Origin: Catellatospora citrea
GTDB taxonomy: Bacteria; Actinomycetota; Actinomycetes; Mycobacteriales; Micromonosporaceae
Assembly: GCF_003610235.1 (NCBI RefSeq)
Contig: NZ_RAPR01000001.1
Span: 5,580,001 to 5,644,000, forward strand
Direction of reading: 5' to 3'
DNA length: 64,000 nt
The position numbers were made by a program, and so were the translations under genes. Shown here piece after piece: positions 8,171-17,267 of this stretch. Positions within the stretch are counted from its first letter, which is position 1, and every line of letters begins with the position of its first letter. The notes below the pieces were generated by a model that worked only from the letters and a program-made list of their open reading frames with translations, did no database searches and had not been told where the DNA came from.

Positions 8171-9019
8171 ATGACCCATCCCGCGTCCCCGGCCGGCGAG
8201 GCTCCCGCGGCGGCAGCGCCCGCGCAGGCGCCCGCTGTTCCGGCGACCGCTCCCGCCACGGAGCCCGTGGCGGTCGCCCCGGCCACGGAGCCGGTGGCGG
8301 TCGCATCCGGCCCGGCGGCCACCGCTTACGCCGCCGCCGCGCAGCCGGCGGAGGCGCTCGCCACCGCCGCGCAGCCGGTCGCCGCGTACCCGGCCACCGC
8401 GCCGCAGCCGGTCGCCGCGTACCCGGCCACCGCCGCGCAGCCCGCCGCCCAGCCGGCCGGCTACCCCGTGCCCGCGCAGCCGGTGCCCGCGCAGGCCGGT
8501 TACCCCACGCCGGCCGGTTACCCCGGGCAGCCCGGTTACCCGGCGGGTTACGCGGCCGTCCCGGGGCAGCCCGAGGGCTACCCGGTGTCGGCCGTGCCGG
8601 TGTCGGCCTACCCGACCTCGGGCTACGGCTACCCGGCCGCCGCCCCGGCGCCGGCCAAGAAGTCCATGGCCACGCTGCTGCTGGCGGTCGCGACGGGGGT
8701 GCTCGTGCTCACCACCGGGGTGATGACCACCCTGTTCGTGCTCAAGTCGGGCGAACTCGCCGACACCAAGTCGACGCTGACCCAGCAGGTCGACGAGCGT
8801 GACAAGGCCATCAAGTCCAAGGACGGCGAGATCTCCTCGGGCAGGTCGCAGCTGGAGACCACCAAGGATGAGCTGGCGAAGTCCAAGCAGGACCTCGAAG
8901 GCGTGCAGAACGAGAACAAGGCGATGGTGGCCTGCCTGGACAAGCTCGACGCGTTCTTCAGCGCGCCGTCCGAGGCGCGGGCGAACGCGATGGACAAGGC
9001 CTGCAAGGCCTACCTCTGA
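8171..9019 (+). CDS. Ala/Pro-rich single-pass membrane protein with coiled coil
   Basis: This 282-residue protein of unknown function follows a GGAGG site. Residues 1-163 are low complexity with short repeats: TEPVAVAPA twice, QPVAAYPATA twice, then Gly-Tyr-Pro units. One membrane helix (167-191) leads to an extracytoplasmic coiled coil (about 193-250) and a short end with Cys255 and Cys278. It has the same plan as the protease gene 48 bp upstream (Pro-rich tail inside, helix, coiled coil) but no enzyme domain. It may partner or regulate that protease (inference). Confidence 0.85.
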   Translation: MTHPASPAGEAPAAAAPAQAPAVPATAPATEPVAVAPATEPVAVASGPAATAYAAAAQPAEALATAAQPVAAYPATAPQPVAAYPATAAQPAAQPAGYPVPAQPVPAQAGYPTPAGYPGQPGYPAGYAAVPGQPEGYPVSAVPVSAYPTSGYGYPAAAPAPAKKSMATLLLAVATGVLVLTTGVMTTLFVLKSGELADTKSTLTQQVDERDKAIKSKDGEISSGRSQLETTKDELAKSKQDLEGVQNENKAMVACLDKLDAFFSAPSEARANAMDKACKAYL

Positions 9020-9073
9020 CGCGCAGCCCCGGGCCGGACGGTCCGCGCGCGGGGAGTGACCGCGTGCACCGCT

Positions 9074-9108
9074 GACGAGGGCGGCCGGTGTTCCGGCCGC
9101 CCTTCGTC
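9074..9108. terminator. Bidirectional hairpin terminator
   Basis: Arms GGGCGGCCGG (9079-9088) and CCGGCCGCCC (9093-9102) enclose a TGTT loop and are extended by GACGA/TCGTC with a bulge. It sits between the convergent genes ending at 9019 and 9155. TTCGTCGT follows on the plus strand. Confidence 0.8.
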
Positions 9109-9154
9109 GTGTCCAGGAGTCAGGCCCCCAGCGCCCGCCGGGGCCTGCGTCGGG

Positions 9155-9727
9155 TCAGCGCTGTTCGAAGCGGCGCAGCGGCAGCGCGGAGACGCCGACC
9201 GGCGGCAGGCCCGCGGTCGAGGCGAGCAGCGCGCACCAGGCCGCGACGTGGCCTTCCAGGTTCAGGTCCAGCGGGGTCCAGGACGCGCGCAGCTCCAGGT
9301 CGGTGGTGGGCGGGCCGTCGGCGGCCAGCGCGCCGAAGCGGCTGGAGATGGTCTGCGTCACCGTGCCGCCGATGGCGGCGTATCCGGAGCTGTGCGCGTC
9401 GAGCGCGTCCACCAGCCAGCTCCAGCCCACCTGGGGCAGCAGCGGGTCGGTGGCCAGCTCCGGCTCCAGCTCCGCGGTGACATAGGTGACGAGCCGGGTG
9501 TCGCCCTCCCACGCCTCGTGGCCCGCCGGGTCGTGCAGCAGGATGAGCCGCCCGGTGGTGACCTCCTCGCCGCGGCGCAGCACCGTCGCGCCGAGGGCGA
9601 AGGCGTGCGGGGCGAGCCGGCTCGGGGCCGGCACCTCCTCCAGCGCTATCTCGCTCCGGGGGTCGGCGGCACGCAGCGCGGCGACGGCGCGCGTGAACGT
9701 CTCGGGGAGTGCCGTCGTGAGCGCCAT
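9155..9727 (-). CDS. DUF3000 family protein
   Basis: This 190-residue soluble protein of unknown function starts MALTTALPETFTRAV. Sequence features such as PHAFALGATV, ATGRLILLHDPAGHE-like and the C-terminal LPLRRFEQR match the actinobacterial DUF3000 family. It diverges from hemE across 104 bp. The family is usually found beside hemE in actinobacteria, which hints at a link to tetrapyrrole metabolism, but no activity is known. No catalytic motif or membrane segment is evident. Confidence 0.85.
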   Translation of the reverse strand: MALTTALPETFTRAVAALRAADPRSEIALEEVPAPSRLAPHAFALGATVLRRGEEVTTGRLILLHDPAGHEAWEGDTRLVTYVTAELEPELATDPLLPQVGWSWLVDALDAHSSGYAAIGGTVTQTISSRFGALAADGPPTTDLELRASWTPLDLNLEGHVAAWCALLASTAGLPPVGVSALPLRRFEQR

Positions 9728-9831
9728 AGCCGTACCCTAGGGCGCTTCGGGACCGTTGTCGTGGTTCGGCGCGCCGATACGGCTCACATCCGCGCCACCC
9801 GTTCGGAGATCGTTATCTGACCGGTGGCACG

Positions 9832-10899
9832 ATGGCCGTGATGAGCAGCGTTACTGACACCAGTCCCACGGGCCGCACGGCGGGCTCCGCATTCGTCCGA
9901 GCGTGTCGCGGGCAGTCCGTGCCGCATACGCCGGTGTGGTTCATGCGGCAGGCGGGGCGCTCCCTGCCGGAGTACCGCTCGCTGCGGGCCGGGGTCCGCA
10001 TGCTGGAGTCGTGTCGCCGGCCCGACCTGGTCACCGAGATCACCCTGCAGCCGGTGCGCCGGCACGGCGTGGACGCCGCCATCTTCTTCAGCGACATCAT
10101 GGTGCCGCTGGACGCGGCCGGGGTCGACCTGGACATCGTGGCCGGCACCGGCCCGGTCGTCGCCGAGCCCGTCCGCACGCTCGCCGACCTGGACCGGGTG
10201 CGCCTGCTGGACCCGGCCGCCGTGTCCTACGTGGACGAGGCGGTCCGCATGCTCACCGCGGAGCTGCTCGACAAACCGCTCATCGGCTTCGCCGGGGCCC
10301 CGTTCACGCTGGCCAGCTACCTGGTCGAGGGCGGCCCGTCGCGCAACCACACCCAGACCAAGGCCCTGATGTACGGCGACCCGCAGCTCTGGCACGCGCT
10401 GCTGGACCGGCTCGCCGACATCACGCTGACCTTCCTCAAGGTGCAGATCGGCGCGGGCGTCAGCGCGGTGCAGCTGTTCGACTCCTGGGTCGGCGCGCTG
10501 TCCGAAGCGGACTACCGCGAGTACGTGCAGCCGCACTCGCGCAAGGTGCTGGACGGCCTGGCCGACGCGGGGTTGCCGCGCATCCACTTCGGCGTCGGCA
10601 CCGGCCTGCTGCTGCCCGCGATGGCCCAGGCGGGCGCGGACGTCGTCGGCGTCGACTGGCGCACCCCGCTGGACCAGGCGGCCAAGCAGGTCCCCGGGCA
10701 CCCGGTGCAGGGCAACCTCGACCCGGCGGTGCTGTTCGCGCCGTGGGAGGTCGTCGAGCGCGAGGTGCGCCGGGTGCTCGCCGAGGGCCGCAGCGCCCCC
10801 GGCCACGTGTTCAACCTCGGCCACGGCGTGCTGCCCGAGACCGACCCCACCGTGCTCACCCGCGTCGTAGAGCTGGTGCACACGCTCAGCGCCCGATGA
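9832..10899 (+). CDS. hemE: Uroporphyrinogen III decarboxylase
   Basis: This 355-residue enzyme makes coproporphyrinogen III from uroporphyrinogen III by four decarboxylations. The N-terminal signature [17 protein letters not shown], with the substrate-contacting Arg residues, is complete, as are [14 protein letters not shown] (catalytic Asp), the mid-protein motif [17 protein letters not shown] and the C-terminal [12 protein letters not shown] second ATG at 9841 (MSSVTD) is an equally possible start. It is followed by the heme genes hemY and hemQ on the same strand. Confidence 0.97.
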   Translation: MAVMSSVTDTSPTGRTAGSAFVRACRGQSVPHTPVWFMRQAGRSLPEYRSLRAGVRMLESCRRPDLVTEITLQPVRRHGVDAAIFFSDIMVPLDAAGVDLDIVAGTGPVVAEPVRTLADLDRVRLLDPAAVSYVDEAVRMLTAELLDKPLIGFAGAPFTLASYLVEGGPSRNHTQTKALMYGDPQLWHALLDRLADITLTFLKVQIGAGVSAVQLFDSWVGALSEADYREYVQPHSRKVLDGLADAGLPRIHFGVGTGLLLPAMAQAGADVVGVDWRTPLDQAAKQVPGHPVQGNLDPAVLFAPWEVVEREVRRVLAEGRSAPGHVFNLGHGVLPETDPTVLTRVVELVHTLSAR

Positions 10900-10954
10900 G
10901 CGGGCGAATCATGACGCTGTTCCATGCTCGTGACGAGCGTAGCGAGGAGCGAGC

Positions 10955-12346
10955 ATGACCAGGCACACCGTCGTCGTCGGGGGCGGGGTCGCCGGGCTGG
11001 CGGCCGCGATGCGGCTGTCCGGTGCGGGCGGCCGGGTGACCCTGGTGGAGCAGTCCGCCCGGCTGGGCGGTCGGATCAGCACCCGGCCCGACGGCGTGGA
11101 CACCGGCGCCGAGCAGTTCCTGATGCGCGACCCGGCCGGTGGCCCGAGCGGCGCGAAACGCCTGGTCGACGAGCTGGGGCTGGGGGACCGGCTGGTCCAC
11201 CCGGCGATCGCCGGGGCCGGGCTGTGGCTGGACGGGCAGCTGCGGCCGCTGCCCGGCGGCACCGTGATGGGCGTGCCCGGCCCGCAGGCGGCGCTCGACG
11301 GCATCGCCGTCCTCGACGACCACGACGCGGACCGCGGCGTCCCGGTGCTGCCCGCGGGCGAGGACCGGTCCGTCGGCGCGCTGGTGCGCGAGCGGCTCGG
11401 CGGCGAGGTGGTCACGCACCTGGTCGACCCGCTGCTCGGCGGGGTGTACGCGGGCAGCGCCGACGGCCTGTCCCTGGCCGCCACCGTGCCGGCCCTGCAC
11501 CGGCTGCTCGGCACCGAGCACACGCTGCGCGGCGCGGTGGCGCTGACCGCCGCCGCGAGCCGGGCCCACCAGCCGGGCAGTCCGGTGTTCGGCACGCTGC
11601 GCGGCGGCCTGGGCGCGCTGATCGACGCCGCCGCCGCGGAGCTGGCCCGCCGCGGGGTGCGCGTGCTGACCGGGGTGCCGGTGCGGCGGCTGGAGCGCCA
11701 CGGCGCGGGCTGGGTGCTGTCGGTGGGCGCGGCCGCGCCCGACGCCCCGGAGAGCGTGCGCGCGCAGCGCGTCGAGTGCGACGCGGTGGTGCTGGCGTGC
11801 CCCGCGCGCCCGGCGTCGCGGCTGCTGCACGACGTGTCGCCGGACGCGGCGGCGCTGGTCGCCGCGCTCGACTATGCCAGCGTCGGGCTGGTGACGCTGG
11901 AGCTGGCGGGCGTCGAGCTGCCCGCGCTGACCGGCTTCCTGGTCCCGGCCGACCAGGGGCTGACCATCAAGGCGGCCACCTTCTTCAGCACCAAGTGGGC
12001 GCACCACGCCCGCCCCGACGGCCGGGTGCTGCTGCGCGCCAGCGTCGGCCGGTACGGCGAGCAGGCGGCGCTGCAGCGTCCGGACGCGGAGCTGGTGCGT
12101 ACGGTGCTGGCGGATCTGGGCACGGTGCTCGGCTCGGCCCTGCCCGCGCCCGTCGCGGCGGAGGTGACCCGCTGGGGCGGCGGCCTGCCGCAGTACGCCC
12201 CCGGCCACGTCGACCGGATCACCCAGGCCCGCATGCAGCTGGCCGACCTGCCGCTCGCGCTGGCCGGAGCGGCCTTCGACGGGGTGGGCATCCCCGCCTG
12301 CGTCACCTCCGCGGAGCAGGCCGCAGACCGGATTCTGGAAGGATGA
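10955..12346 (+). CDS. hemY: FAD-dependent coproporphyrinogen/protoporphyrinogen oxidase
   Basis: This 463-residue flavoprotein has the N-terminal FAD motif [18 protein letters not shown] and the C-terminal [17 protein letters not shown]. The latter binds the flavin in HemG/HemY proteins. Actinobacteria use the coproporphyrin route, so the substrate is most likely coproporphyrinogen III (enzyme also called CgoX). That follows from the hemQ neighbour four bases downstream. The start ATG has GAGGAGCGAGC before it. The sequence GGGCGGCCGG-like N-terminal half is rich in Gly and Arg, as normal for the family. Confidence 0.95.
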   Translation: MTRHTVVVGGGVAGLAAAMRLSGAGGRVTLVEQSARLGGRISTRPDGVDTGAEQFLMRDPAGGPSGAKRLVDELGLGDRLVHPAIAGAGLWLDGQLRPLPGGTVMGVPGPQAALDGIAVLDDHDADRGVPVLPAGEDRSVGALVRERLGGEVVTHLVDPLLGGVYAGSADGLSLAATVPALHRLLGTEHTLRGAVALTAAASRAHQPGSPVFGTLRGGLGALIDAAAAELARRGVRVLTGVPVRRLERHGAGWVLSVGAAAPDAPESVRAQRVECDAVVLACPARPASRLLHDVSPDAAALVAALDYASVGLVTLELAGVELPALTGFLVPADQGLTIKAATFFSTKWAHHARPDGRVLLRASVGRYGEQAALQRPDAELVRTVLADLGTVLGSALPAPVAAEVTRWGGGLPQYAPGHVDRITQARMQLADLPLALAGAAFDGVGIPACVTSAEQAADRILEG

Positions 12347-12350
12347 GAGC

Positions 12351-13052
12351 ATGACCGAACAGACCAACGCGGCCCGGCTGCGGGAGCTCAACGACACCAT
12401 CCGTTACACGATGTGGTCGGTGTTCCGGGTCAAGGGCCCGCTGCCGTCGATCCGCTCCGAGGTGTCGGGCGAGGTCGAGGCGCTGTTCGCCCAGCTCGCC
12501 GAGAAGGACGTCACGGTGCGCGGCGTCTACGACGTGGCGGGCCTGCGGGCCGACGCGGACGTGATGATCTGGTGGCACTCGGGTTCCTCCGACGCGCTGC
12601 AGGACGCGTACGGGCTGTTCCGCCGGACCGCGCTGGGCAAGTGCCTGACCCCGGTGTGGTCGCAGGCGGCGCTGCACCGCCCGGCCGAGTTCAACAAGAG
12701 CCACATCCCGGCGTTCCTGGCCGGTGAGGAGGCCCGGCGCTACGTCTGCGTCTACCCGTTCGTGCGCTCGTACGAGTGGTACCTGCTGCCCGACGAACAG
12801 CGGCGGGAGATGCTGGCCGAGCACGGCAAGATGGCGCGCGGCTACCCGGACGTGCGGGCCAACACGGTCGCCTCGTTCGCGCTGGGCGACTACGAGTGGA
12901 TGCTGGCGTTCGAGGCCGACGAGCTGCACCGGATCGTGGACCTGATGCGCGACCTGCGCGCCTCGTCCGCCCGCCGGCACGTGCGCGAGGAGGTCCCGTT
13001 CTACACGGGCCGCCGCCGCTCGGTGGAGGACCTCGTCGCCGCCCTGCCGTAG
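12351..13052 (+). CDS. hemQ: Coproheme decarboxylase (HemQ/ChdC)
   Basis: This 233-residue protein performs the last step of the coproporphyrin heme pathway, converting coproheme to heme b with peroxide. Tyr135 (VCVYPFVRS) is the catalytic tyrosine of actinobacterial enzymes and His158 ([11 protein letters not shown]) is the proximal heme ligand. It belongs to the chlorite dismutase-like family but lacks the chlorite dismutase distal Arg context and sits in a heme operon. The ATG is four bases after the hemY stop, so the two are probably co-translated. Confidence 0.96.
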   Translation: MTEQTNAARLRELNDTIRYTMWSVFRVKGPLPSIRSEVSGEVEALFAQLAEKDVTVRGVYDVAGLRADADVMIWWHSGSSDALQDAYGLFRRTALGKCLTPVWSQAALHRPAEFNKSHIPAFLAGEEARRYVCVYPFVRSYEWYLLPDEQRREMLAEHGKMARGYPDVRANTVASFALGDYEWMLAFEADELHRIVDLMRDLRASSARRHVREEVPFYTGRRRSVEDLVAALP

Positions 13053-13064
13053 GGGAGCGCTCCC
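13053..13064. promoter_or_regulatory. CebR-box-like LacI operator GGGAGCGCTCCC
   Basis: GGGAGCGCTCCC is a perfect 12-bp palindrome immediately after the hemQ stop and 99 bases upstream of the LacI gene. It equals the core of the CebR operator of Streptomyces (TGGGAGCGCTCCCA, recalled), a LacI-family site controlling sugar uptake. It could also be a short hemQ terminator stem. Confidence 0.6.
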
Positions 13065-13122
13065 GGCGTTACGTGCCCCCAACAGGGGCGAAGAGAAGTT
13101 CTGCAAACTGTAGGGCAACCCA

Positions 13123-13146
13123 TGCAACTGATTTGCACGATCGTGC
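13123..13146. promoter_or_regulatory. Overlapping dyads upstream of lacI 1, likely autoregulatory operator
   Basis: TGCAA-CTGAT-TTGCA (13123-13137) overlaps the perfect palindrome GCACGATCGTGC (13135-13146). Both lie 16-40 bases before the lacI 1 start, where a promoter should be. LacI proteins often control their own genes from such positions. Binding by this regulator is inferred. Confidence 0.5.
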
Positions 13147-13162
13147 CCTACACTTGCGTACC

Positions 13163-14182
13163 ATGACGCGCAGACTCGCCGAAGTGGCGAAGTACGTGGG
13201 AGTGAGCACGGCCACCGTGAGCAGGGTGCTCAACGGTCGCCCCGGCATCTCCGAGGCCACCCGAACGGCCGTGCTCACCGCGCTGGACGTGCTCGGCTAC
13301 GAGCGGCCCACCAAGCTGCGCGGCGAACGGGCCCGGCTGGTCGGCCTCGTGCTGCCCGAGTTGCAGAACCCGATCTTCCCGGCGTTCGCCGAGGTCGTGG
13401 CCGGAGCCCTGGCCAAGCGCGGGTTCACCCCCGTGCTGTGCACCCGCACCGCCGACGGCGTCGCCGAGTCCGACTACGTGGACATGCTGCTGGAGCAGCA
13501 GGTGTCCGGCGTGATCTTCGCGGGCGGCAACTACGCCCAGGCCGACGCCGACCACGAGCACTACCGGCGGCTGCTCGACCGGGGCCTGCCCGCGATACTG
13601 GTCAACGCCGGCATCGACGACCTGGGCTTCCCCCGGGTGTCGGCCGACGACGCGGTGGCCACCGAGCAGGCGTACAACCACCTGGTGTCGCTGGGCCACG
13701 ACCGGATCGGCCTCATCCTGGGCCCGCCCGACCACATGCCTTCCTCGCGCAAGCGCCAGGCCTTCCCCGGCGCCGACGACATGGTCGAGCGCACCATCTT
13801 CTCGATGGAGGGCGGCCACGCCGCGGCGGCGCGGCTGATCTCGCGCGGGGTGACCGGCCTGATCTGCGCCTCCGACGTGCTGGCCCTGGGCGCGGTGCGC
13901 GGTGCGCGCCGCCTCGGCCTGAACGTGCCCGGGGACGTGTCGCTGGTCGGCTACGACGACTCGGCCGTGATGACCTGCACCGACCCGCCGCTGACCACGG
14001 TGCGCCAGCCGATCGAGGCGATGGGCCAGGCCGCGGTGGCGCTGCTGGTCAGCGAGATCGCGGGCAACGTCGTCCCGGCCGATGAGCTGCTGTTCGAGAC
14101 CGAGCTGGTGGTACGCGGCTCGACCGCCGCCGTCCCCGCCAACGCCCGCCTCGTCCCCGCCCAGGCCCGCGCCACCGACTGA
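13163..14182 (+). CDS. LacI-family transcriptional regulator 1 of the alpha-glucan locus
   Basis: This 339-residue repressor starts MTRRLAEVAKYVGVS. Residues 1-46 hold the LacI helix-turn-helix and hinge helix (TVSRVLNGRPGIS). The periplasmic-binding-protein-like effector domain follows, with VGLVLPELQNPIFPAFAE at its start and VGYDDSAVMTCTDPPLTTVRQP near the end. It is a close duplicate of the regulator at 23680-24678, and both genes start with almost identical DNA (ATG/GTG then ACGCGCAGACTCGCCG). The two flank the sugar importer and glucanase genes. Its most likely targets are this promoter and the importer promoter at 14370-14700. Confidence 0.95.
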   Translation: MTRRLAEVAKYVGVSTATVSRVLNGRPGISEATRTAVLTALDVLGYERPTKLRGERARLVGLVLPELQNPIFPAFAEVVAGALAKRGFTPVLCTRTADGVAESDYVDMLLEQQVSGVIFAGGNYAQADADHEHYRRLLDRGLPAILVNAGIDDLGFPRVSADDAVATEQAYNHLVSLGHDRIGLILGPPDHMPSSRKRQAFPGADDMVERTIFSMEGGHAAAARLISRGVTGLICASDVLALGAVRGARRLGLNVPGDVSLVGYDDSAVMTCTDPPLTTVRQPIEAMGQAAVALLVSEIAGNVVPADELLFETELVVRGSTAAVPANARLVPAQARATD

Positions 14183-14195
14183 CCTTCCCCTCCCG

Positions 14196-14240
14196 ACGGC
14201 TCCGTCCACTCCGTGCAAACGGTGTGCACGGAGCCGTTTC
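14196..14240 (+). terminator. Terminator hairpin after lacI 1
   Basis: Two competing stems share their right side: ACGGCTCCGT (14196-14205) with 14228-14237, and CTCCGTGCA (14209-14217) with TGCACGGAG (14225-14233). GTTTC follows. It lies 14 bases beyond the LacI stop. Confidence 0.7.
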
Positions 14241-14255
14241 GCGTTCCCCGGCGGG

Positions 14256-14322
14256 ATGATCGCTGTCTCGTGCCTTGAACTGCGGTCCAGCCCCACTTTC
14301 TGACACGGAACGACGATCACCG
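14256..14322. repeat. Degenerate copy of the 'GATCGCCGTTTC' hairpin family
   Basis: The arms GATGATCGCTGTCTCGTG and, at the far end, CACGGAACGACGATCACC pair imperfectly around a loop containing GAACTGCGGT. That loop sequence recurs almost unchanged in the copy at 31800-31866. The divergence suggests an old insertion. Confidence 0.6.
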
Positions 14323-14354
14323 TCCCGGCAGCCGGTGGTGCCGGGACGGTGATC
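14315..14354. terminator. 16-bp perfect hairpin in the lacI 1 / importer gap
   Basis: GATCACCGTCCCGGCA (14315-14330) pairs perfectly with 14339-14354 around an eight-base loop. It begins inside the end of the degenerate repeat. It probably isolates the importer promoter from upstream transcription. Confidence 0.65.
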
Positions 14355-14372
14355 CCGGGGGGCCGTGAAACG

Positions 14373-14664
14373 TTGCGTAAACGTGACCGCCGTCGGTCGC
14401 GGTCGATGGCTGCCCGGCGCGGGCTGTTCCCGTTGCACCCCTGGTCGCCCGCGATCACCTCACCGTTGCCGGGTTTGCGGCCATGAGCTGCACGTTTGTG
14501 ACTTCACAGCGATCATCGCGCACACCGCACCGCAAAGACCTGACCGTGTGCAAACCAGATTGCGAAACGGTATCGACACATGCCATGTGAACCAGACCAC
14601 AGGCATTCCTTGCAGCGCAGACACTGGCTCGCGTGCGACAGCGTTCGGTCGAAAAATTGCGTAA
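14373..14664. promoter_or_regulatory. Three TTGCGWAA motifs, candidate LacI half-sites for the importer promoter
   Basis: TTGCGTAA (14373), TTGCGAAA (14560, preceded by TGCAA six bases earlier, giving a TGCAA-N6-TTGCG dyad) and TTGCGTAA (14657) all lie between lacI 1 and the binding-protein gene. Half-sites of this type resemble TGCAA/TTGCA upstream of lacI 1. The regulator assignment is inferred from position. Confidence 0.45.
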
Positions 14665-14839
14665 CTATCTCGACACCTTGCGGACATGAGTCGCCAACGC
14701 TACAGTGACTTCACCTAAGCCTGACCTTGGAAAATGCGAGGCGGGTCACACGGAAGTCAGCGCAACACCAAGAGGCCGCCGCGGCGATCCGTCCTCGCGG
14801 CTCCGTAGATCAAGAACTGTTTCCCGAAGGGATGGACAG

Positions 14840-16219
14840 ATGTCCGTACCGCACTTCCGGAAGGTCGCGGCGATCGCGCTCGCGACCGGCCTGGGACTGG
14901 GCCTCGCGGCCTGCTCCACCAAGAGCGACGATGACACGGATGCTGCCGGCAAGACGATCATCACGGTCGACTGCCAGCCGGTCGGTGCGCAGAAGAACCT
15001 GCTGCAGGCGTGGAACGACGACGTCAAGGCGTTCGAGGCGGCCAACCCGACCATCAAGATTAAGAGCGTTTCGGTCGGCACCCAGTGCGCCAACCCGCCG
15101 GACTTCACCGCCCGCCTGCAGGGCGGCTCGATGACCGACGTGTTCTACGGCTACATGACCGACGTCCAGCAGGTCATCGACTCCGGCCAGGCGATGGACA
15201 TCAGCGCCTTCGTCAACAAGGACAGCATCCCGACCTGGGACGACGTGCTCGCCGACGCGAAGAACACGTTCACCAAGGACGGCAAGGTCTGGGGCGTCCC
15301 GACCAAGAACTACTCGATGGGCCTGGTCTACAACAAGACCCTGTTCACCAAGGCCGGTCTGGACCCGAAGAGCCCGCCGAAGACCTGGGCCGAGGTTCGC
15401 GAGGCCGCCAAGAAGATCTCGGCGCTCGGTGACGGCATCGCCGGCTTCGGCGAGTACAGCTCCGGCAACACCGGTGGCTGGCACTTCACCGCCGAGCTGT
15501 ACGCCCAGGGCGGCGCCCTGGTGACGGCCGACAACAAGAAGGCCGACTTCAACAACGACATGGGCAAGAAGGTTCTGCAGAACCTCAAGGACATGCGTTA
15601 CGGCGACAACAGCATGGGCGCCCGCCAGCTGCTCGGCTGGGGCGACCTGCTGACCATCGCGGGTGCCGGCAAGGTCGGCATGTTCGTCGGCGCGCCCGAC
15701 GCGACCACCGCGATCGTCACCCAGTTCCAGGGCAAGTACGAGGACTGGGCGATGGGCGCCATGCCCGGCCAGGACGGCGCCGCCAAGGGCACCCTGGGTG
15801 GCGGTGAGGGCTACTTCTTCAAGAAGGGCCTGACCGACGACCAGGTCAAGGCCGGTCTGAAGTGGCTCGCCTTCGAGAAGCTCACCCCGGGCAAGGGCCA
15901 GTTCGACTACGCCCGCGCCAAGGCTCAGGGCGAGCAGGTCGGTCTGCCGCAGCCGCAGCTGTTCACCCCGGGCAGCCCGTCGCAGAAGTCGGAGTTCGAC
16001 CTGCGCAAGGCGAACGGCAACATCGCGCCGGACGACTTCTCCGCCTTCGAGAACAACCCGGTCACGATCAAGTTCGAGCCGCCGAACGCGCAGGGCATCT
16101 ACGCGATCCTCGACGGTGCGATGTCGGCGATCCTGACCAACCCGAACGCGAACGTCGACGCGGAGCTCAAGAAGGCCGAGGACAAGGTCAACCAGCTCCT
16201 CACCCAGGCCGCCAAGTGA
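14840..16219 (+). CDS. Sugar ABC importer, extracellular solute-binding lipoprotein (family 1)
   Basis: This 459-residue lipoprotein captures an oligosaccharide at the cell surface. It begins MSVPHFRKVAAIALATGLG, with lipobox LAAC and lipidated Cys25, and ATG follows GAAGGGATGGACAG. The mature protein shows the two-lobed family-1 pattern, with hinge-region motifs such as WGVPTKNYSMGLVYNK and GGGEGYFFKKG. The codon use is strongly biased, consistent with high expression. The two permeases follow on the same strand, separated by a hairpin. From the neighbouring GH87 and GH13 genes the substrate is probably an alpha-linked gluco-oligosaccharide such as nigero-oligosaccharides (inference). Confidence 0.94.
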   Translation: MSVPHFRKVAAIALATGLGLGLAACSTKSDDDTDAAGKTIITVDCQPVGAQKNLLQAWNDDVKAFEAANPTIKIKSVSVGTQCANPPDFTARLQGGSMTDVFYGYMTDVQQVIDSGQAMDISAFVNKDSIPTWDDVLADAKNTFTKDGKVWGVPTKNYSMGLVYNKTLFTKAGLDPKSPPKTWAEVREAAKKISALGDGIAGFGEYSSGNTGGWHFTAELYAQGGALVTADNKKADFNNDMGKKVLQNLKDMRYGDNSMGARQLLGWGDLLTIAGAGKVGMFVGAPDATTAIVTQFQGKYEDWAMGAMPGQDGAAKGTLGGGEGYFFKKGLTDDQVKAGLKWLAFEKLTPGKGQFDYARAKAQGEQVGLPQPQLFTPGSPSQKSEFDLRKANGNIAPDDFSAFENNPVTIKFEPPNAQGIYAILDGAMSAILTNPNANVDAELKKAEDKVNQLLTQAAK

Positions 16220-16224
16220 TGTAA

Positions 16225-16260
16225 GGACGGGGAGCCGGGCACCATGCCGGCTCCCCGTCC
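16225..16260 (+). terminator. Intra-operon attenuating hairpin between binding protein and permeases
   Basis: GGACGGGGAGCCGG (16225-16238) pairs perfectly with 16247-16260 around an eight-base loop, five bases after the stop. No long U-tract follows. Such hairpins stabilise binding-protein mRNA and lower permease expression in many importer operons. Confidence 0.7.
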
Positions 16261-16302
16261 TCGCGCGGACCTGACCCCGCACCTTCCCTCAGGAGTGATG
16301 AC

Positions 16303-17256
16303 ATGGCGATCGCCACCGTTCCTGGCGCCGGCATCGACGTCGGCAGCCAAGCGCCAGCACCCGTCGATCCGCGTCGCGCGCGTCGCAACCGCCGGCTCAA
16401 GGACAACCTCACCGGCTACGCGTTCCTGATCGGCGCGGTCATCTGCTTCGCGTTCTTCTCCTGGTACCCGATGATCCGCGGCGTGGTGATGAGCTTCCAG
16501 CGCACCCGCGCGGGCGAGACCACCTGGGTGGGCTGGGACAACTACGAGCGGATCATCAACGACCCGAGCTTCTGGACGGCCTGGCAGAACACCCTGTACT
16601 TCACGGTGCTCGCGCTGGTCCTCGGCTACGCGGTCCCCTTCTTCCTGGCGGTGCTGCTCAACGAGTTCCGGCACGCCAAGGGTTACCTGCGCATCCTGAT
16701 CTACCTGCCGGTGATGCTGCCCCCGGCCTCGGCGCTGTTCCTGTTCAAGTACCTCGCCTACGACCCCAGCGACGCCGGTCTGTTCAACTCGATCCTCAAG
16801 GGGCTCGGGCTGCCGACCTCGCAGTGGATGCAGTCGACGGACATGACGATGCCGGCCATGGTCATCGCCTCGACCTGGATGAACATGGGCGGCGCGGTGC
16901 TGATCTACCTGGCCGCGCTGCAGAACATCCCGGGCGAGCTGTACGAGGCCGCCGAGCTCGACGGCGCCGGCCTGTGGCGGCGCATCACCAACGTGACCAT
17001 CCCGCAGACGCGGCTGATCCTGTCGCTGATGGCCATGCTCCAGGTCGTGGCGACCATGCAGCTGTTCATCGAGCCGCTGATCCTGGCCAACGGCGCGGGC
17101 TCGGAGGACTCGGCCACCTCGGTCGTGTACCTCATCTACCAGCACGGCTTCTTCCAGAACGACCTCAACGGCGCGGCGGCGCTCGGCGTGATCATGCTCG
17201 TGGCGCTGATCGGCTTCTCCGCCGTCTACGCCCGGCTGAACGCGAAACAGGACTAG
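16303..17256 (+). CDS. Sugar ABC importer permease 1 (MalF-like)
   Basis: This 317-residue inner-membrane protein starts MAIATVPGAG. It has about six membrane helices and the cytoplasmic EAA loop that contacts the ATPase: YEAAELDGAGLWRRITNVTIP. A 35-residue Ala/Arg-rich cytoplasmic tail precedes the first helix (FLIGAVICFAFFSW). It pairs with the permease 11 bases downstream. No ATPase gene is found in the locus, so energy probably comes from a shared MsiK-type ATPase encoded elsewhere. Confidence 0.95.
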   Translation: MAIATVPGAGIDVGSQAPAPVDPRRARRNRRLKDNLTGYAFLIGAVICFAFFSWYPMIRGVVMSFQRTRAGETTWVGWDNYERIINDPSFWTAWQNTLYFTVLALVLGYAVPFFLAVLLNEFRHAKGYLRILIYLPVMLPPASALFLFKYLAYDPSDAGLFNSILKGLGLPTSQWMQSTDMTMPAMVIASTWMNMGGAVLIYLAALQNIPGELYEAAELDGAGLWRRITNVTIPQTRLILSLMAMLQVVATMQLFIEPLILANGAGSEDSATSVVYLIYQHGFFQNDLNGAAALGVIMLVALIGFSAVYARLNAKQD

Positions 17257-17267
17257 GGGAACGAGTC

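Larger units (their letters stand above)
14183..14839. other. 657-bp regulatory gap upstream of the sugar importer
   Basis: There is no convincing gene here. From left to right it holds the lacI terminator, a dispersed hairpin, a 16-bp hairpin, and then about 480 bases of lower-GC DNA that should contain the importer promoter. TTGCGWAA recurs at 14373-14380, 14560-14567 and 14657-14664. A 13-bp dyad CACATGCCATGTG lies at 14577-14589. The frame that is open from 14705 into the binding-protein gene lacks a signal peptide at its front and is not used as the start. Confidence 0.7.

Noticed and set aside
8171..8640. Tandem repeat array as a variable-number repeat or a mobile insertion
   Set aside because: The repeats keep the reading frame, encode the Pro/Ala tail of one protein, and differ in length from unit to unit, as in ordinary low-complexity tails.
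12351..13052. Chlorite dismutase
   Set aside because: The gene sits in a heme operon and has the actinobacterial ChdC residues Tyr135 and His158. A chlorite-degrading role is not supported.
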